Under the pieces are notes generated by a model. It was not told the DNA's origin. It did no database searches and saw only the letters and a list, made by a program, of their open reading frames with translations. A stretch of 64,000 nucleotides of DNA. It comes from Collimonas humicola (GTDB taxonomy: Bacteria; Pseudomonadota; Gammaproteobacteria; Burkholderiales; Burkholderiaceae_D). The stretch is taken from positions 62,001-126,000 of the forward strand of contig NZ_JAGQEE010000005.1 of NCBI RefSeq assembly GCF_018304945.1, read 5' to 3'. How positions within the stretch are numbered: position 1 is the stretch's first letter; each line of letters starts with the position of its first letter. The position numbers and the translations under genes are program-made. This document shows, in pieces, positions 26,315 through 36,717 of this stretch.

Positions 26315-26420
26315 AATATTTGTCCGATTTGTAATAATTGTGCACATTCGTTGCGCAATTCTGTTACGCGAATAAGATACAGCCAATTTAATATAATTTG
26401 TTTTCGTAGAGGAGAGCAGC

Positions 26421-26981
26421 ATGAGCATTGCTGACGTCAAGAAGAATACCGATCAAAGAATGCAAAAGTCGCTGGAGACTTTGCGGGCCGACCTGGCCAA
26501 GGTACGTACCGGCCGCGCCCACACCGGCATCCTTGACCATATCACGGTGGACTACTACGGCAGCCCGGCCAACCTGAGCCAGGTCGCCAACGTGACGCTG
26601 ATCGATGCGCGCACCATCGGCGTGCAGCCGTTTGAAAAGAAGATGCTTGCAGTGGTTGAGAAGGCTATCCGCGAATCCGACCTCGGCCTGAATCCATCGA
26701 CCCAGGGCGAACTGGTGCGGGTGCCGACACCGGCGCTGACGGAAGAGCGCCGCAAGGAAATGGTCAAGCTGGTCAAGGGCGAAGCGGAAGATGCCAAGAT
26801 TGCAATCCGCAATATCCGCCGCGACGCCAACGAAGGCTTGAAAAAGCTGGTCAAGGACAAGGAATGCTCGGAAGACGACGAGCGCCGCGCGCAGGATGAA
26901 ATCCAGAAGCTGACTGACAAGTTCGTTGCCGAAATTGACAAGCAAGTGGTCGATAAAGAAAAAGAGATCCTGACGGTTTAA
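26421..26981 (+). CDS. frr: Ribosome recycling factor
   Basis: A 186-aa L-shaped factor that, with EF-G, splits post-termination ribosomes. Family stretches: [40 protein letters not shown]-like QPFEKKML, and [14 protein letters not shown] in the three-helix bundle. Length is the family norm (185-186 aa). GAGGAGAG upstream of the ATG is a strong ribosome-binding site. A long hairpin follows before uppS. Confidence 0.98.
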   Translation: MSIADVKKNTDQRMQKSLETLRADLAKVRTGRAHTGILDHITVDYYGSPANLSQVANVTLIDARTIGVQPFEKKMLAVVEKAIRESDLGLNPSTQGELVRVPTPALTEERRKEMVKLVKGEAEDAKIAIRNIRRDANEGLKKLVKDKECSEDDERRAQDEIQKLTDKFVAEIDKQVVDKEKEILTV

Positions 26982-27010
26982 CGCTAGCGATAGGTCCGAC
27001 AGCACTATCT

Positions 27011-27052
27011 GCGCAGGGTGGGCATCTCATGTCCACCCTGCGCATTCTTTCT
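27011..27052 (+). terminator. Hairpin terminator between frr and uppS
   Basis: GCGCAGGGTGG (27011-27021) pairs perfectly with CCACCCTGCGC (27033-27043), followed by ATTCTTTCTT. It ends only 13 bases before the uppS start, so it could partly attenuate the downstream lipid and envelope genes. Confidence 0.7.
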
Positions 27053-27064
27053 TACTGATTATTT

Positions 27065-27841
27065 ATGGCCCATTCAAGTTCCACGCAAACCCTGCCTGCC
27101 AGCCCGACAGTGCCAAAGCACGTAGCCATCATCATGGATGGCAACGGCCGCTGGGCCACCAGCCGCTTTCTGCCGCGTGTCGCCGGCCACGGCAAAGGCG
27201 TCGAAGCGGTGCGCGCCGCGGTAGAAGCCTGTGCCGCGCGCGGGGTTGAATACCTGACGCTGTTTGCTTTCAGTTCCGAGAACTGGCGCCGGCCGGCCGA
27301 TGAGGTATCGCTGCTGATGCGTCTGTTCATGGTGGCGCTGGAACGTGAAGTCGGCAAGATGCATGCTAATGGCATCCGCCTGAAAGTGGTGGGCGACCTC
27401 AGCCGTTTCGACGACAAGCTGCAGCAGATGATCGATAACGCCGAGCGCAAGACCGCCGGCAATACCGCCATGACGGTCACCATCTGCGCCAACTACGGCG
27501 GCCGCTGGGATGTCATGCAGGCGGTGCAAAAGATGCTGGCTGCCCGCGCCGCCAGCGGCGCGCCGGCACTCGCCGGGGCGGATGCGTTTTCCGAGGACGA
27601 GCTGGCGCAGCACCTGGCGATGGCCTATGCGCCTGAGCCGGACCTGTTCATCCGTACCGGCGGCGAGCAGCGCATTTCCAATTTCCTGCTGTGGCAACTG
27701 GCCTACAGCGAGCTCTACTTTACCGATACCTACTGGCCGGATTTCGGCGCCGACGAGCTGGACAAGGCGATTGCCTCTTACCAGCAGCGCGAACGGCGCT
27801 TCGGGCGCACCAGCGCGCAACTGGTTGAACAGGCTTCCTGA
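27065..27841 (+). CDS. uppS: Undecaprenyl diphosphate synthase (isoprenyl transferase)
   Basis: A 258-aa cis-prenyltransferase that makes the C55 lipid carrier for peptidoglycan and O-antigen. The diagnostic [14 protein letters not shown] with the catalytic Asp lies at ~residues 18-31, with later motifs [14 protein letters not shown] and [19 protein letters not shown]. Length is normal. The stop codon shares a base with the ATG of cdsA (TGATG), so the two are coupled. Confidence 0.97.
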   Translation: MAHSSSTQTLPASPTVPKHVAIIMDGNGRWATSRFLPRVAGHGKGVEAVRAAVEACAARGVEYLTLFAFSSENWRRPADEVSLLMRLFMVALEREVGKMHANGIRLKVVGDLSRFDDKLQQMIDNAERKTAGNTAMTVTICANYGGRWDVMQAVQKMLAARAASGAPALAGADAFSEDELAQHLAMAYAPEPDLFIRTGGEQRISNFLLWQLAYSELYFTDTYWPDFGADELDKAIASYQQRERRFGRTSAQLVEQAS

Positions 27842-28665
27842 TGCTAAGAACACGTGTCATCACGGCGTTGCTGTTATTGGCGGTACTGCTGCCAATCTTG
27901 TATTTCAATTACTACCCTGCATTTGCCGTTGTCTCGACGCTGTTTTTCGGCGCCGCGGTCTGGGAGAGCGCCCGCATATTCGGCGCCTCGGCTAAAGCCG
28001 CGCTGGCATGGGGGCTGGCTGCCCTGATCCTGTTCGGCGCTGTGCTGTATGCGGGCAGCGGCCCCAATATACGTCTGCTGTTCGCGCTGTGCGTGGCAAT
28101 CTGGTGCTTCCGTTTCGTGCCGTCCCTGGCGTTCGGCCTGCCGGCCTTGCCCAGCCTGGCCAACCGGCTGATTGCGGCAACTTACGCCATCGCCATATTT
28201 GGCTGTTTCCTCGCAATTGTCGTATTGTTCCATCATTCGCCCATGTATTTGCTGTCGGTGCTGGTGATCGTCTGGGCTGCCGATATCGGCGCTTATTTTT
28301 CCGGCAAGGCTTTCGGCCGCCATAAGCTGGCGCCGTCGATTTCCCCCGGCAAGTCCTGGGAAGGCGCCGTCGGCGGCTGGATCCTGGTGCTGCTGATGGC
28401 GGTGGGCTTCAGTTTCACGCCGGCGCTGGCCGATACTTTCCCGATGCGCCTGCTGGCGACCTGGGGCTGGGCAGGATTGCTGGCAGCCATGACGGTACTG
28501 GTGGCCGCCAGCGTCGCCGGCGATTTGTTCGAGTCCATGCTCAAGCGCCGCGCCGGCATCAAGGACAGCAGCAACCTGCTGCCGGGCCATGGCGGCGTGC
28601 TGGACCGGGTCGATGCCCTGATCCCGGTGCTGCCGCTGGCGGCTTTGTTGAGTTTCTGGTTCTAG
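27841..28665 (+). CDS. cdsA: Phosphatidate cytidylyltransferase
   Basis: A 274-aa inner-membrane enzyme forming CDP-diacylglycerol from phosphatidate and CTP. About eight hydrophobic helices are visible, and the family signature is present near the C terminus as [14 protein letters not shown] followed by [15 protein letters not shown], with the metal-binding Asp residues. [19 protein letters not shown] is also conserved. It starts in the uppS stop codon and is followed by dxr seven bases later. Confidence 0.96.
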   Translation: MLRTRVITALLLLAVLLPILYFNYYPAFAVVSTLFFGAAVWESARIFGASAKAALAWGLAALILFGAVLYAGSGPNIRLLFALCVAIWCFRFVPSLAFGLPALPSLANRLIAATYAIAIFGCFLAIVVLFHHSPMYLLSVLVIVWAADIGAYFSGKAFGRHKLAPSISPGKSWEGAVGGWILVLLMAVGFSFTPALADTFPMRLLATWGWAGLLAAMTVLVAASVAGDLFESMLKRRAGIKDSSNLLPGHGGVLDRVDALIPVLPLAALLSFWF

Positions 28666-28672
28666 GTCGGGT

Positions 28673-29842
28673 ATGCAAAATATTACTATTCTCGGCTCCA
28701 CCGGTTCGATCGGCATGTCGACGCTGGATGTGCTGGCGCGTCATCCGGAGCGCTATTCGGTGTATGCACTGACGGCCCACAGCCGGGTGGAACAGCTGGC
28801 GCAGCAATGCCTGCAGTTCAAGCCCCAGGTGGCGGTGGTCGGCAGCCCCGCTGCGGCACAGCTGCTGAGCCGTCTGCTGCAGGCGCAAGCCCCCCAGATC
28901 GAAGTGCTGCACGGCGCCGCGGCTTTATGCCAGGTCGCCAGCGCCTCCGCTTGCGATGCCGTGATGGCTGCAATTGTCGGCGCCGCCGGCCTGGAGCCGA
29001 CCCTGGCTGCTGCCAAGGCCGGCAAGAAGGTCCTGCTGGCGAACAAGGAGGCTCTGGTCATGTCGGGCCAGCTGTTCATCGACGCCGTCAAGCAGAGCGG
29101 GGCAGTGCTGTTGCCTATCGACAGCGAGCACAATGCGATTTTCCAGTGCCTTCCGCATAACTATCAGCGTTCGCCGGCGGCGCTCGGGGTCGAAAAGGTC
29201 CTGCTGACGGCATCCGGCGGTCCGTTCCTGACGCGGCCGCTGGAGACCATGGATACGGTCACGCCGGCGCAAGCGATCGCCCATCCGAAGTGGGTCATGG
29301 GCCGCAAGATTTCGGTCGACTCCGCCACCATGATGAACAAGGGGCTGGAAGTGATCGAGGCGTACTGGCTGTTCGGCGCTGCGGCCAGCCAGATCGAAGT
29401 GGTGATCCATCCTCAAAGCGTGATCCATTCCATGGTGTCGTATATCGACGGCTCGGTGCTGGCGCAGCTCGGCAATCCCGACATGCGCACGCCGATCGCC
29501 CATGCGCTAGCCTATCCTGAGCGCATCGCCTCCGGCGTCAGCCCGCTTGACCTGACGGTGATCGGGCAATTGCAGTTCAGCCGGCCAGACCTGCAGCGCT
29601 TTCCCTGCCTGAAACTCGCGTATGATGCATTGCTGGCCGGCGGTTCGGCCGCAACTATATTGAACGCCGCGAATGAAGTCGCGGTCCAAGCTTTTCTGGA
29701 TGAAAAAATCGGATTCGGCATGATCGCTCAATTAATCGCCCGCACCATGGACAGCCTGCCGCTGTGCGCGGTGACCGATATCGATATGCTGCTTGAGCAA
29801 GACCGCCTGGCGCGCCAGGCCGTCAATGCCCTGATATCCTGA
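28673..29842 (+). CDS. dxr: 1-deoxy-D-xylulose 5-phosphate reductoisomerase
   Basis: A 389-aa NADPH-dependent enzyme making MEP in the non-mevalonate isoprenoid pathway, which feeds UppS. The N-terminal Rossmann motif [25 protein letters not shown], the metal and substrate site [13 protein letters not shown], and ASGGPF with [15 protein letters not shown] are all present. Length agrees with the family (~390-400 aa). It belongs to the uppS-cdsA-dxr-rseP operon. Confidence 0.97.
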   Translation: MQNITILGSTGSIGMSTLDVLARHPERYSVYALTAHSRVEQLAQQCLQFKPQVAVVGSPAAAQLLSRLLQAQAPQIEVLHGAAALCQVASASACDAVMAAIVGAAGLEPTLAAAKAGKKVLLANKEALVMSGQLFIDAVKQSGAVLLPIDSEHNAIFQCLPHNYQRSPAALGVEKVLLTASGGPFLTRPLETMDTVTPAQAIAHPKWVMGRKISVDSATMMNKGLEVIEAYWLFGAAASQIEVVIHPQSVIHSMVSYIDGSVLAQLGNPDMRTPIAHALAYPERIASGVSPLDLTVIGQLQFSRPDLQRFPCLKLAYDALLAGGSAATILNAANEVAVQAFLDEKIGFGMIAQLIARTMDSLPLCAVTDIDMLLEQDRLARQAVNALIS

Positions 29843-29870
29843 CCATACCTTCGCACACTTATATACGGCA

Positions 29871-31244
29871 ATGGCCTTTCTGCAAACTATCCTCGCATTT
29901 GTCGTCGCCCTTGGTTCGCTGGTGATCATCCACGAGCTCGGCCACTATTGGGTCGCGCGTTTGTGCGGCGTCAAGGTGCTGCGCTTTTCGGTTGGCATGG
30001 GCAAGATTGTCTGGTCGCGCCGTTTCGGCCCCGACCAGACCGAGTGGGCGCTTTCGATCCTGCCGTTGGGCGGCTACGTCAAGATGCTGGATGCCCGTGA
30101 GCAAGATGTATCGGGCATTTCACCGCAAGACATGAAGCGGGAATTCACCAGCCAGTCGGTATGGCGGCGCATCGCGATTGTCGCCGCAGGCCCCCTGGCG
30201 AATTTCATTCTTGCCATTTTGCTATTCGCCGGCTTGTACAGCTATGGCGAAATGGAGCCGACCCCGAGAGTGCGGGCGGTGCCGGAGCAAAGCGCGGCCT
30301 ACAAGGCCGGCTTGCGTGCCGATGACCTCATTACCGGCGTCAACGGCGAAGCGGTCCAGACCTGGAACGAATTGCGCTGGAAAGTGATGCAGGCGGTAGT
30401 CGACAAGGCGCCAGTGAAGCTGGATGTGCGCCATGCAAATCCTGCTGCCGCGGGCGGCGGCCACCTGCTGGATACGGTCAGCTTGTCGACCGACGGCGTG
30501 TCCACCAAGGACCTGGAAGGCGATTATCTCGGCAAACTGGGCATCAAGCTGGCGCTGGGCAAGGCGATCGTCGGTAAAGTACAGCCTGACGGACCGGCCA
30601 TGAAAGCGGGTTTGCAGAATGGCGACCTGATCACCGCGATCGATGGCGAGACAATTTCTGATAGCGCGGCTTTCATCGCCAAGGTGAGCGCCTCTCCCGG
30701 CAAGCCGCTGACGTTGACCGGATTGCGGAACGGCAATGTGTTTAACATGGCTGTCACGCCGGAGGCGCAGCAATCCAAAGACGGGACGATCGGCCGCATC
30801 AAGGTTGAATTGTTGCCAACGATGCCGGAGATGGTGCTGTCCAGCAGTCCGCCCCTGCAGGCACTTGCCAAAGGAGCAAAACGGACCTGGGACAGCAGCA
30901 TCCTGACCTTGAAAATGCTGGGCAAGATGATTGTCGGCGAGGTTTCCTGGAAAAATATCACCGGACCGATCACGATTGCCGACTACGCCGGTCAGACCGC
31001 ACGCATCGGCGCATTCAGCTATTTGAGCTTTATCGCCTTTATCAGCATTAGTCTGGGCGTCATGAATTTGCTTCCCATTCCGGTTCTAGATGGTGGTCTT
31101 TTGCTGTATTATTCGCTGGAAGTTTTGACCGGACGCCCCATTCCTGAACGGGTTGGTGCAATTGCACAGCGCGCAGGCATCGGCATTTTGATGACGTTGA
31201 TGATGGTCGCCATGTTTAACGACATCGTTCGGCTCCTATTTTAA
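29871..31244 (+). CDS. rseP: Site-2 protease RseP
   Basis: A 457-aa inner-membrane zinc metalloprotease that performs intramembrane cleavage of anti-sigma-E RseA and clears signal-peptide remnants. The HExxH site is HELGH at residues 21-25 in the first helix; two PDZ domains (~125-195 and ~225-300) follow; the third metal ligand lies in NLLPIPVLDGG near the C terminus. It is upstream of bamA, the usual order, and its stop precedes the bamA start by 70 bases. Confidence 0.97.
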   Translation: MAFLQTILAFVVALGSLVIIHELGHYWVARLCGVKVLRFSVGMGKIVWSRRFGPDQTEWALSILPLGGYVKMLDAREQDVSGISPQDMKREFTSQSVWRRIAIVAAGPLANFILAILLFAGLYSYGEMEPTPRVRAVPEQSAAYKAGLRADDLITGVNGEAVQTWNELRWKVMQAVVDKAPVKLDVRHANPAAAGGGHLLDTVSLSTDGVSTKDLEGDYLGKLGIKLALGKAIVGKVQPDGPAMKAGLQNGDLITAIDGETISDSAAFIAKVSASPGKPLTLTGLRNGNVFNMAVTPEAQQSKDGTIGRIKVELLPTMPEMVLSSSPPLQALAKGAKRTWDSSILTLKMLGKMIVGEVSWKNITGPITIADYAGQTARIGAFSYLSFIAFISISLGVMNLLPIPVLDGGLLLYYSLEVLTGRPIPERVGAIAQRAGIGILMTLMMVAMFNDIVRLLF

Positions 31245-31314
31245 ACTCCTTTAAGTTCGGCTCTCTTGTCTGACAATCGTGGCGGACAAGGACATTGATA
31301 AAAAACGATCGCTA

Positions 31315-33711
31315 ATGAAATTACATTCCGAGCACTTCCCTTTGTCGATTCTTCCCCGTCGTTTGATTGCTGCCGCCGCCTTCGCCCTCTGTTCGGGCCA
31401 GGTCATGGCGGTGCAGCCGTTTGTGGTCAAGGATATTCGCATTGAAGGTATTCAGCGCACTGAGGCCGGTACTGTGTTCAGCTACCTGCCGGTGCGCGTC
31501 GGCGAGCAGTTCACCGACGAAAAAGGTACCGCAGCGATCAAGGCCTTGTATGCCACCGGCTTCTTCAAGGATGTGCGGATCGAATCCGAAGGCGACGTGC
31601 TGGTGGTGATGGTGGAAGAGCGGCCGTCGATCGCCGCTGTCGACTTCTCCGGGATCAAGGAATTCGATAAAGACCAGCTGACCAAGGCGCTGAAGGAAAT
31701 CGGTGTCGGCGAATCGCGCATTTTCGACAAGGCCCAGGTCGACCGCGCTGAACAGGAGCTGAAGAAACAGTACCTGTCGCGTGGCCTGTACGGCATGAAA
31801 GTGACGACCACCGTCACGCCTATCGAACGCAACCGCGTCAATGTCACGTTTGCCGTGGACGAAGGCGAAGTATCGCGCATCAAGGAAATCCGCTTCGTCG
31901 GCAACAAGGCATTCTCCGATGGCGACCTGCGCGACCAGATCAAGCTGCGCTCGCCGGGCTGGTTCACCTGGTATACCAAGGCCGACCAGTACGCCAAGGA
32001 AAAGCTGTCGGGCGATATCGAAACCCTGCGTTCCTACTACCTGAACCGCGGCTATATCGAGATGCAGGTGGAATCGACCCAGGTGTCGATCACGCCGGAC
32101 AAGAAAGATATCTACATCACCATCAATATCAACGAAGGTGAAAAGTACAAGGTTTCCGACATCAAGATGGAAGGCGAGATGTTCGGCCGCGAAGACGAGC
32201 TCAAGTCTTTGCTGGAACTGAAAAAAGGCGACGTGTTCAACGGCGAAAAGCTCAACAACAGCACCAAGAAGATGTCCGAGCGCCTGGGCAACTTCGGCTA
32301 TGCGTTCGCCAACGTCAACGCCAATCCGGACCTGAACCGCGAAACCAAGGAAGTGGCGTTTACCATCCTGGTCGATCCGGGTAAGCGCGTCTACGTGCGC
32401 CACGTCAACGTTACCGGCAATACCAAGACGCGCGACGAAGTGGTGCGCCGCGAATTCCGCCAGTTCGAAGATTCTTGGTACGACGGTTCCAAGATCAAGC
32501 TGTCGCGCGACCGCGTCGACCGTCTCGGTTACTTCAAGGACGTCGCTATCGAAACGCCGGAAGTGCCGAACACTTCCGACCAGGTAGATATCAACATGGC
32601 GGTCACCGAGAAGCCTACCGGCAACATCCAGGTCGGCGCCGGTTTCTCGCAGACCGACAAGCTGAGCCTGTCCGGTTCGATCCAGCAGCAAAATGCTTTC
32701 GGCAGCGGCAACACCATCGGCCTCGACGTGAACACCAGCAGCTACTCGCGGGTGATCGCGCTGTCCCAGACCAATCCTTACTTTACCGATGACGGCATCA
32801 GCCGCACCTACAACGTGTATCTGCGCACCGTGCGGCCGTCGCCATACACGACCGGTGACTACCGCGTCCGCACCATCGGCAGCGATATCAAGTTCGGCGT
32901 GCCGTTTTCGGAACTGGATACGGTGTTCTTCGGCGTCGGCATTGAAAACACCAACGTCAAGGCCGATAGCTCCAGCCCGTTGCTGTACCAGCAGTATGTC
33001 CATGATTTCGGCAACGGCGTCCTGGTGCCTAGCGGCCAGACCTTGCCTAATGGCCAGAGCTATGACATCTTGCAGAATCCTGCAGCCGCTACCACCAACA
33101 GCTTCCCGCTGACGGCTGCCTGGCAGCGCGACAGCCGCGACAGCGCGCTGGTGCCGACCAAGGGACGCTACCAGCGCGCCACGCTTGAAGTGTCAGCGGT
33201 AGGTACCCTGCGCTATTACCGCGCCAGCTATCAGCACCAGTACTTCCAGCCATTCTGGGGCAATGCGGTAACGCTGGCCTTGAACGGTGAGGTCGATTAT
33301 GGCCGCGGCATCGGCGGCAAGCCGTATCCGGTCTTCAAGAATTACTATGCCGGCGGTATCGGCACCGTGCGCGGTTTTGAAGGTTCGACACTGGGCGTCG
33401 GCACCAACGTCGACCAGTACGGCGATTCGATGGGCGGCGCCTCGCGCGTGTTCGGCAACATGGAATTGCAGTTCCCGTTCCCGGGTTCCGGCAGCGACCG
33501 CACCCTGCGCTGGTTTACCTTCCTTGACAGCGGCCAGGTCTATGCGGACAAGAAACCGATGCAGTTGAGCGAGTTGCGGTATTCTACCGGTCTCGGTTTG
33601 AGCTGGGTTTCGCCTATCGGTCCTTTGAAAATCAGCTACGGCAAGCCGCTCAATGCGAAACCAACCGACAAGACGCAGTCCTTCCAGTTCCAGTTGGGTA
33701 CGGGCTTCTAA
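31315..33711 (+). CDS. bamA: Outer-membrane protein assembly factor BamA
   Basis: About 798 aa; the core of the BAM complex that inserts beta-barrel proteins into the outer membrane. A signal peptide ending ...SGQVMA precedes five POTRA domains (~25-425) and a C-terminal 16-strand barrel. The barrel includes the loop-6 motif VRGFEGSTLG and ends in Phe (LGTGF), as expected for a BAM substrate signal. A GTG at 31279 is in frame, but ATG at 31315 gives the normal signal peptide MKLHSEHFPLSILPRRLIAA, so it is chosen. skp follows after 80 bases. Confidence 0.96.
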   Translation: MKLHSEHFPLSILPRRLIAAAAFALCSGQVMAVQPFVVKDIRIEGIQRTEAGTVFSYLPVRVGEQFTDEKGTAAIKALYATGFFKDVRIESEGDVLVVMVEERPSIAAVDFSGIKEFDKDQLTKALKEIGVGESRIFDKAQVDRAEQELKKQYLSRGLYGMKVTTTVTPIERNRVNVTFAVDEGEVSRIKEIRFVGNKAFSDGDLRDQIKLRSPGWFTWYTKADQYAKEKLSGDIETLRSYYLNRGYIEMQVESTQVSITPDKKDIYITININEGEKYKVSDIKMEGEMFGREDELKSLLELKKGDVFNGEKLNNSTKKMSERLGNFGYAFANVNANPDLNRETKEVAFTILVDPGKRVYVRHVNVTGNTKTRDEVVRREFRQFEDSWYDGSKIKLSRDRVDRLGYFKDVAIETPEVPNTSDQVDINMAVTEKPTGNIQVGAGFSQTDKLSLSGSIQQQNAFGSGNTIGLDVNTSSYSRVIALSQTNPYFTDDGISRTYNVYLRTVRPSPYTTGDYRVRTIGSDIKFGVPFSELDTVFFGVGIENTNVKADSSSPLLYQQYVHDFGNGVLVPSGQTLPNGQSYDILQNPAAATTNSFPLTAAWQRDSRDSALVPTKGRYQRATLEVSAVGTLRYYRASYQHQYFQPFWGNAVTLALNGEVDYGRGIGGKPYPVFKNYYAGGIGTVRGFEGSTLGVGTNVDQYGDSMGGASRVFGNMELQFPFPGSGSDRTLRWFTFLDSGQVYADKKPMQLSELRYSTGLGLSWVSPIGPLKISYGKPLNAKPTDKTQSFQFQLGTGF

Positions 33712-33791
33712 ACCCGCCGGAGTCTGCGCCGTGCAGATTCTGGCAAGAATGGCATAATGCACAAGTTGCATCATTTGAATTGCGGAGAATA

Positions 33792-34322
33792 GTGTTGAAA
33801 TCTCTAATTAAATCATTTACATCCTTACCGTCAGCTGCTGTGCTGGCTGTGTGCGCATTGTCGGCGGCCGCGCCGGTGCATGCGGATGAAGGCTCGAAAA
33901 TCGCCTTCGTCAGCAGCGAGCGCATTTTGCGCGAGGCCAACCCGGCCAAGGCGGCGCAAACCAAGATCGAGACAGAGTTTTCCAAGCGCGACAAGGAATT
34001 GCAGGACCAGGCCGCTACCTTGAAAGCCAAGGCGGACAAGCTGGACAAGGATTCAGCCGTGATCTCGGATTCCGAGCGCAACAAGCGCCAGCGCGAACTG
34101 ACCGATCTGGACAAGGATTTCCAGCGCAAGCAGCGTGAATTCCGCGAAGACTTGAACCAGCGCCGCAACGAAGAGCTGGCAATCGTCCTGGAGCGTTCCA
34201 CCAAGGCGATCAAGCAGATCGCCGAAGCGGAAAAGTACGATATGGTGTTTCAGGAAGGCGGCGTGTATGTGAGCCCGCGCATTGATATCACCGATAAAGT
34301 GCTGAAGATCCTCAATAAATAA
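33792..34322 (+). CDS. skp: Periplasmic chaperone Skp (OmpH family)
   Basis: About 176 aa. A signal peptide (VLAVCALSAAAPVHA) precedes KIAFVSSERILREANPAKAA, the OmpH family start, then a long charged coiled coil (~45-130) that forms the tentacles of the Skp trimer holding unfolded outer-membrane proteins for BamA. The frame is open from a TTG at 33780; GGAGA at 33784-33788 points to GTG 33792 or TTG 33795. It sits in the canonical bamA-skp-lpxD order. Confidence 0.93.
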   Translation: MLKSLIKSFTSLPSAAVLAVCALSAAAPVHADEGSKIAFVSSERILREANPAKAAQTKIETEFSKRDKELQDQAATLKAKADKLDKDSAVISDSERNKRQRELTDLDKDFQRKQREFREDLNQRRNEELAIVLERSTKAIKQIAEAEKYDMVFQEGGVYVSPRIDITDKVLKILNK

Positions 34323-34347
34323 GTACATTCTGTTAAGGCCAATCAGT

Positions 34348-35415
34348 ATGAGCATTCGGCTAAAAGAATTGGTCGAAAGCTTAGGTGGCCAATTGACCGG
34401 TGATGCGGATACCCAGGTATCCGGCATTGCTCCGCTGAGCGATGCCACCGCATCACAGATCACCTTCCTCTCGAATCCAAAATTCCGCCCCCAGGTGTCG
34501 CAAACGCAAGCGGCTGCCGTCATCCTGTCTGCCGCGGATGATGCGGCGGTCGGCGCCGACTATCATGGCGCGCGCATTGTCGCCGCCAATCCCTATGCGT
34601 ACTTTGCCCGCGCGGCGCAGTTTTTTGCAGCCAGGAATGCAATTCCCGTGATTCCCGGCATTGATCCGGCCGCCAGCGTCGATCCTGCCGCCGAGGTCGC
34701 GGCCAGTGCCTGCATCGGCCCTAATGTGGTCATCGGCGGCGGCGCGGTCATCGGCGAGAATGTCCGCATCGATGCGGGCTGCGTGATTGGCGCCGGCGCC
34801 AGGATAGGCGCGGGCAGTTATCTTTATCCCAATGTCACCGTCTATCACGCCTGTGAGATCGGCCAGCGCGCCATCATTCATTCCGGCGTGGTGATCGGCG
34901 CCGATGGTTTCGGTTTTGCCAACGATGGCGGAGCCTGGGTCAAGATCCCGCAAACCGGGCGCGTGCTGATCGGCGACGACGTCGAAATCGGCGCCAATAC
35001 CACGATTGACCGCGGCGCCCTGGCCGATACCGTGATTGAAGAGGGCGTCAAGCTGGACAACCAGATCCAGATCGCCCATAACTGCCATATCGGCGCCCAT
35101 ACCGCGATTGCAGCGTGCGCGGGGATTGCCGGCAGCGCCCGGATCGGCAAATACTGCTCGATAGGCGGCGCCGCCATGATCCATGGCCACATCACCATTG
35201 TCGATCACGTGCATGTGTCGGCCGGAACGCTGGCACTGCGCTCGATTTCCGAACCGGGGCAATATACCGGGTTTTATCCGATTGCCAAGCATGGCGACTG
35301 GGAAAAATCTGCCGCCCTGGTACGCAATCTGAACACAATGCGTGAGAAAATCCGGTCTCTGGAGAAATCCATTAAACAGTTATCACAACAGCTTACCCAA
35401 GAAGATAATGAATAG
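34348..35415 (+). CDS. lpxD: UDP-3-O-acylglucosamine N-acyltransferase LpxD
   Basis: A 355-aa cytoplasmic enzyme of lipid A synthesis adding the second 3-hydroxyacyl chain. An N-terminal uridine-binding domain ([17 protein letters not shown]) is followed by a left-handed beta-helix of hexapeptide repeats (~105-320), including [20 protein letters not shown] with the catalytic His. A C-terminal helix ([17 protein letters not shown]) is also usual. fabZ begins eight bases before its stop. Confidence 0.97.
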   Translation: MSIRLKELVESLGGQLTGDADTQVSGIAPLSDATASQITFLSNPKFRPQVSQTQAAAVILSAADDAAVGADYHGARIVAANPYAYFARAAQFFAARNAIPVIPGIDPAASVDPAAEVAASACIGPNVVIGGGAVIGENVRIDAGCVIGAGARIGAGSYLYPNVTVYHACEIGQRAIIHSGVVIGADGFGFANDGGAWVKIPQTGRVLIGDDVEIGANTTIDRGALADTVIEEGVKLDNQIQIAHNCHIGAHTAIAACAGIAGSARIGKYCSIGGAAMIHGHITIVDHVHVSAGTLALRSISEPGQYTGFYPIAKHGDWEKSAALVRNLNTMREKIRSLEKSIKQLSQQLTQEDNE

Positions 35416-35923
35416 TTCAAACCAAACGCTAGATATCAATCAGATCAAAACCTACCTGCCGCACCGTTATCCGCTGTTGCTGGTTGATCGCGTATTGAAT
35501 TGGGAAAGCGGCAAGTCGATCACTGCGATCAAGAATGTCACGATCAATGAAGAATTCTTCAACGGACATTTTCCGAACAAACCGGTGATGCCGGGCGTAT
35601 TGACGATTGAAGCGCTGGCGCAGACCGCCGCGCTGTTGTCATTTTTGACCGAAGGCCGCAAGCCGGATGAAAATACCGTGGTGTATTTCCTCGGCATCGA
35701 TAAGGCGCGTTTCCGCCGCCCGGTCGAGCCAGGCGACCAGATCAAGCTGCAAGTCGAGATCGTGCGCGTAGTGCGCGGCATCTGGAAATACAAGGCCGTC
35801 GCCAGCGTTGACGGCGAACTGGCGGTAGAAGCCGAATTCATGTGCACCATGCGCACCGCGGTCAGCCCCGGCGCAGCGTCCACTCCTGCGGCGACCATCG
35901 CCGACGCCACTCCATCAGCGTGA
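35408..35923 (+). CDS. fabZ: 3-hydroxyacyl-ACP dehydratase FabZ
   Basis: A 171-aa hot-dog-fold dehydratase of fatty acid elongation. The active-site helix [20 protein letters not shown] contains the catalytic His and Glu; [14 protein letters not shown] is the usual N-terminal stretch. The frame is open 22 codons upstream inside lpxD, but [20 protein letters not shown] is the normal start and overlaps lpxD by eight bases. A ~20-residue Ala/Pro/Thr-rich tail extends beyond most family members. It competes with LpxA for 3-hydroxyacyl-ACP, so co-location balances phospholipid and lipid A. Confidence 0.97.
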   Translation: MNSSNQTLDINQIKTYLPHRYPLLLVDRVLNWESGKSITAIKNVTINEEFFNGHFPNKPVMPGVLTIEALAQTAALLSFLTEGRKPDENTVVYFLGIDKARFRRPVEPGDQIKLQVEIVRVVRGIWKYKAVASVDGELAVEAEFMCTMRTAVSPGAASTPAATIADATPSA

Positions 35924-35927
35924 TCCG

Positions 35928-36716
35928 ATGACGCGCATTCATCCTACCGCCGTCATCGATCCCAAGGCCAGTCTCGATAGTTCAGTAGAAGTCGGCGCTT
36001 ACACAGTCATTGGACCGGATGTCGTGATCGGCGCCGGCAGCAAGGTCGGCCCGCACGCCGTGATCGAAGGCCACACCACCATCGGCCGCGACAATTCGAT
36101 TTTCCAGTTCGGCTCGATCGGCGCCGTGCCGCAAGACAAGAAATACGCCGGCGAACCGACCCGCCTGGAGATTGGCGACCGCAACACTATCCGCGAGTTC
36201 GTGACCCTCAACCTGGGCACCGTGCAGGACGGCGGCGTCACTCGTATCGGCGACGACAACTGGGTCATGGCCTATGTGCACGTGGCGCATGATTGCCAGA
36301 TCGGCAGCAACACCACGATCGCCAACAACGCCACCTTGGCCGGCCATGTGCACATCGGCGACTGGGTGCTGCTCGGCGGTTTCACCACCGTGCATCAGTT
36401 CTGCCGCATCGGCGCCCATGCAATGACTGCATTCACCGCGGCCGTCAGCCAGGACATTCCGCCCTTCGTGACGGCGGCCGGCAACCGCGCCGAACCTGCC
36501 GGCATCAACAGCGAAGGCCTGCGCCGCCGCGGTTTCAGCAGCGAGCAGATCATGGCCATCAAGCGCGCCTACCGCACCATCTATCGTGCCGGCCTGCCGC
36601 TTGAGGAAGCCATGGCTGCGCTGGCTCTGGAAGAGGCCAAGACGCCGGACTCCGCTGCCTACCTGAAGCAGATGCGTGAATTCATCGCATCCTCGACGCG
36701 TGGCATCATCCGCTGA
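35928..36716 (+). CDS. lpxA: UDP-N-acetylglucosamine acyltransferase LpxA
   Basis: A 262-aa first enzyme of lipid A synthesis. It shows repeated hexapeptides of the left-handed beta-helix from the N terminus ([14 protein letters not shown]), the catalytic-His segment [18 protein letters not shown], and a C-terminal helical domain ([19 protein letters not shown]). Length matches the family exactly (~262 aa). It is four bases downstream of fabZ and one base before lpxB. Confidence 0.98.
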   Translation: MTRIHPTAVIDPKASLDSSVEVGAYTVIGPDVVIGAGSKVGPHAVIEGHTTIGRDNSIFQFGSIGAVPQDKKYAGEPTRLEIGDRNTIREFVTLNLGTVQDGGVTRIGDDNWVMAYVHVAHDCQIGSNTTIANNATLAGHVHIGDWVLLGGFTTVHQFCRIGAHAMTAFTAAVSQDIPPFVTAAGNRAEPAGINSEGLRRRGFSSEQIMAIKRAYRTIYRAGLPLEEAMAALALEEAKTPDSAAYLKQMREFIASSTRGIIR

Positions 36717-36717
36717 C

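Noticed and set aside
26315..26420. Separate frr promoter
   Set aside because: TATAAT at 26392-26397 is present, but no acceptable -35 lies 16-18 bases upstream and the whole spacer is AT-rich.
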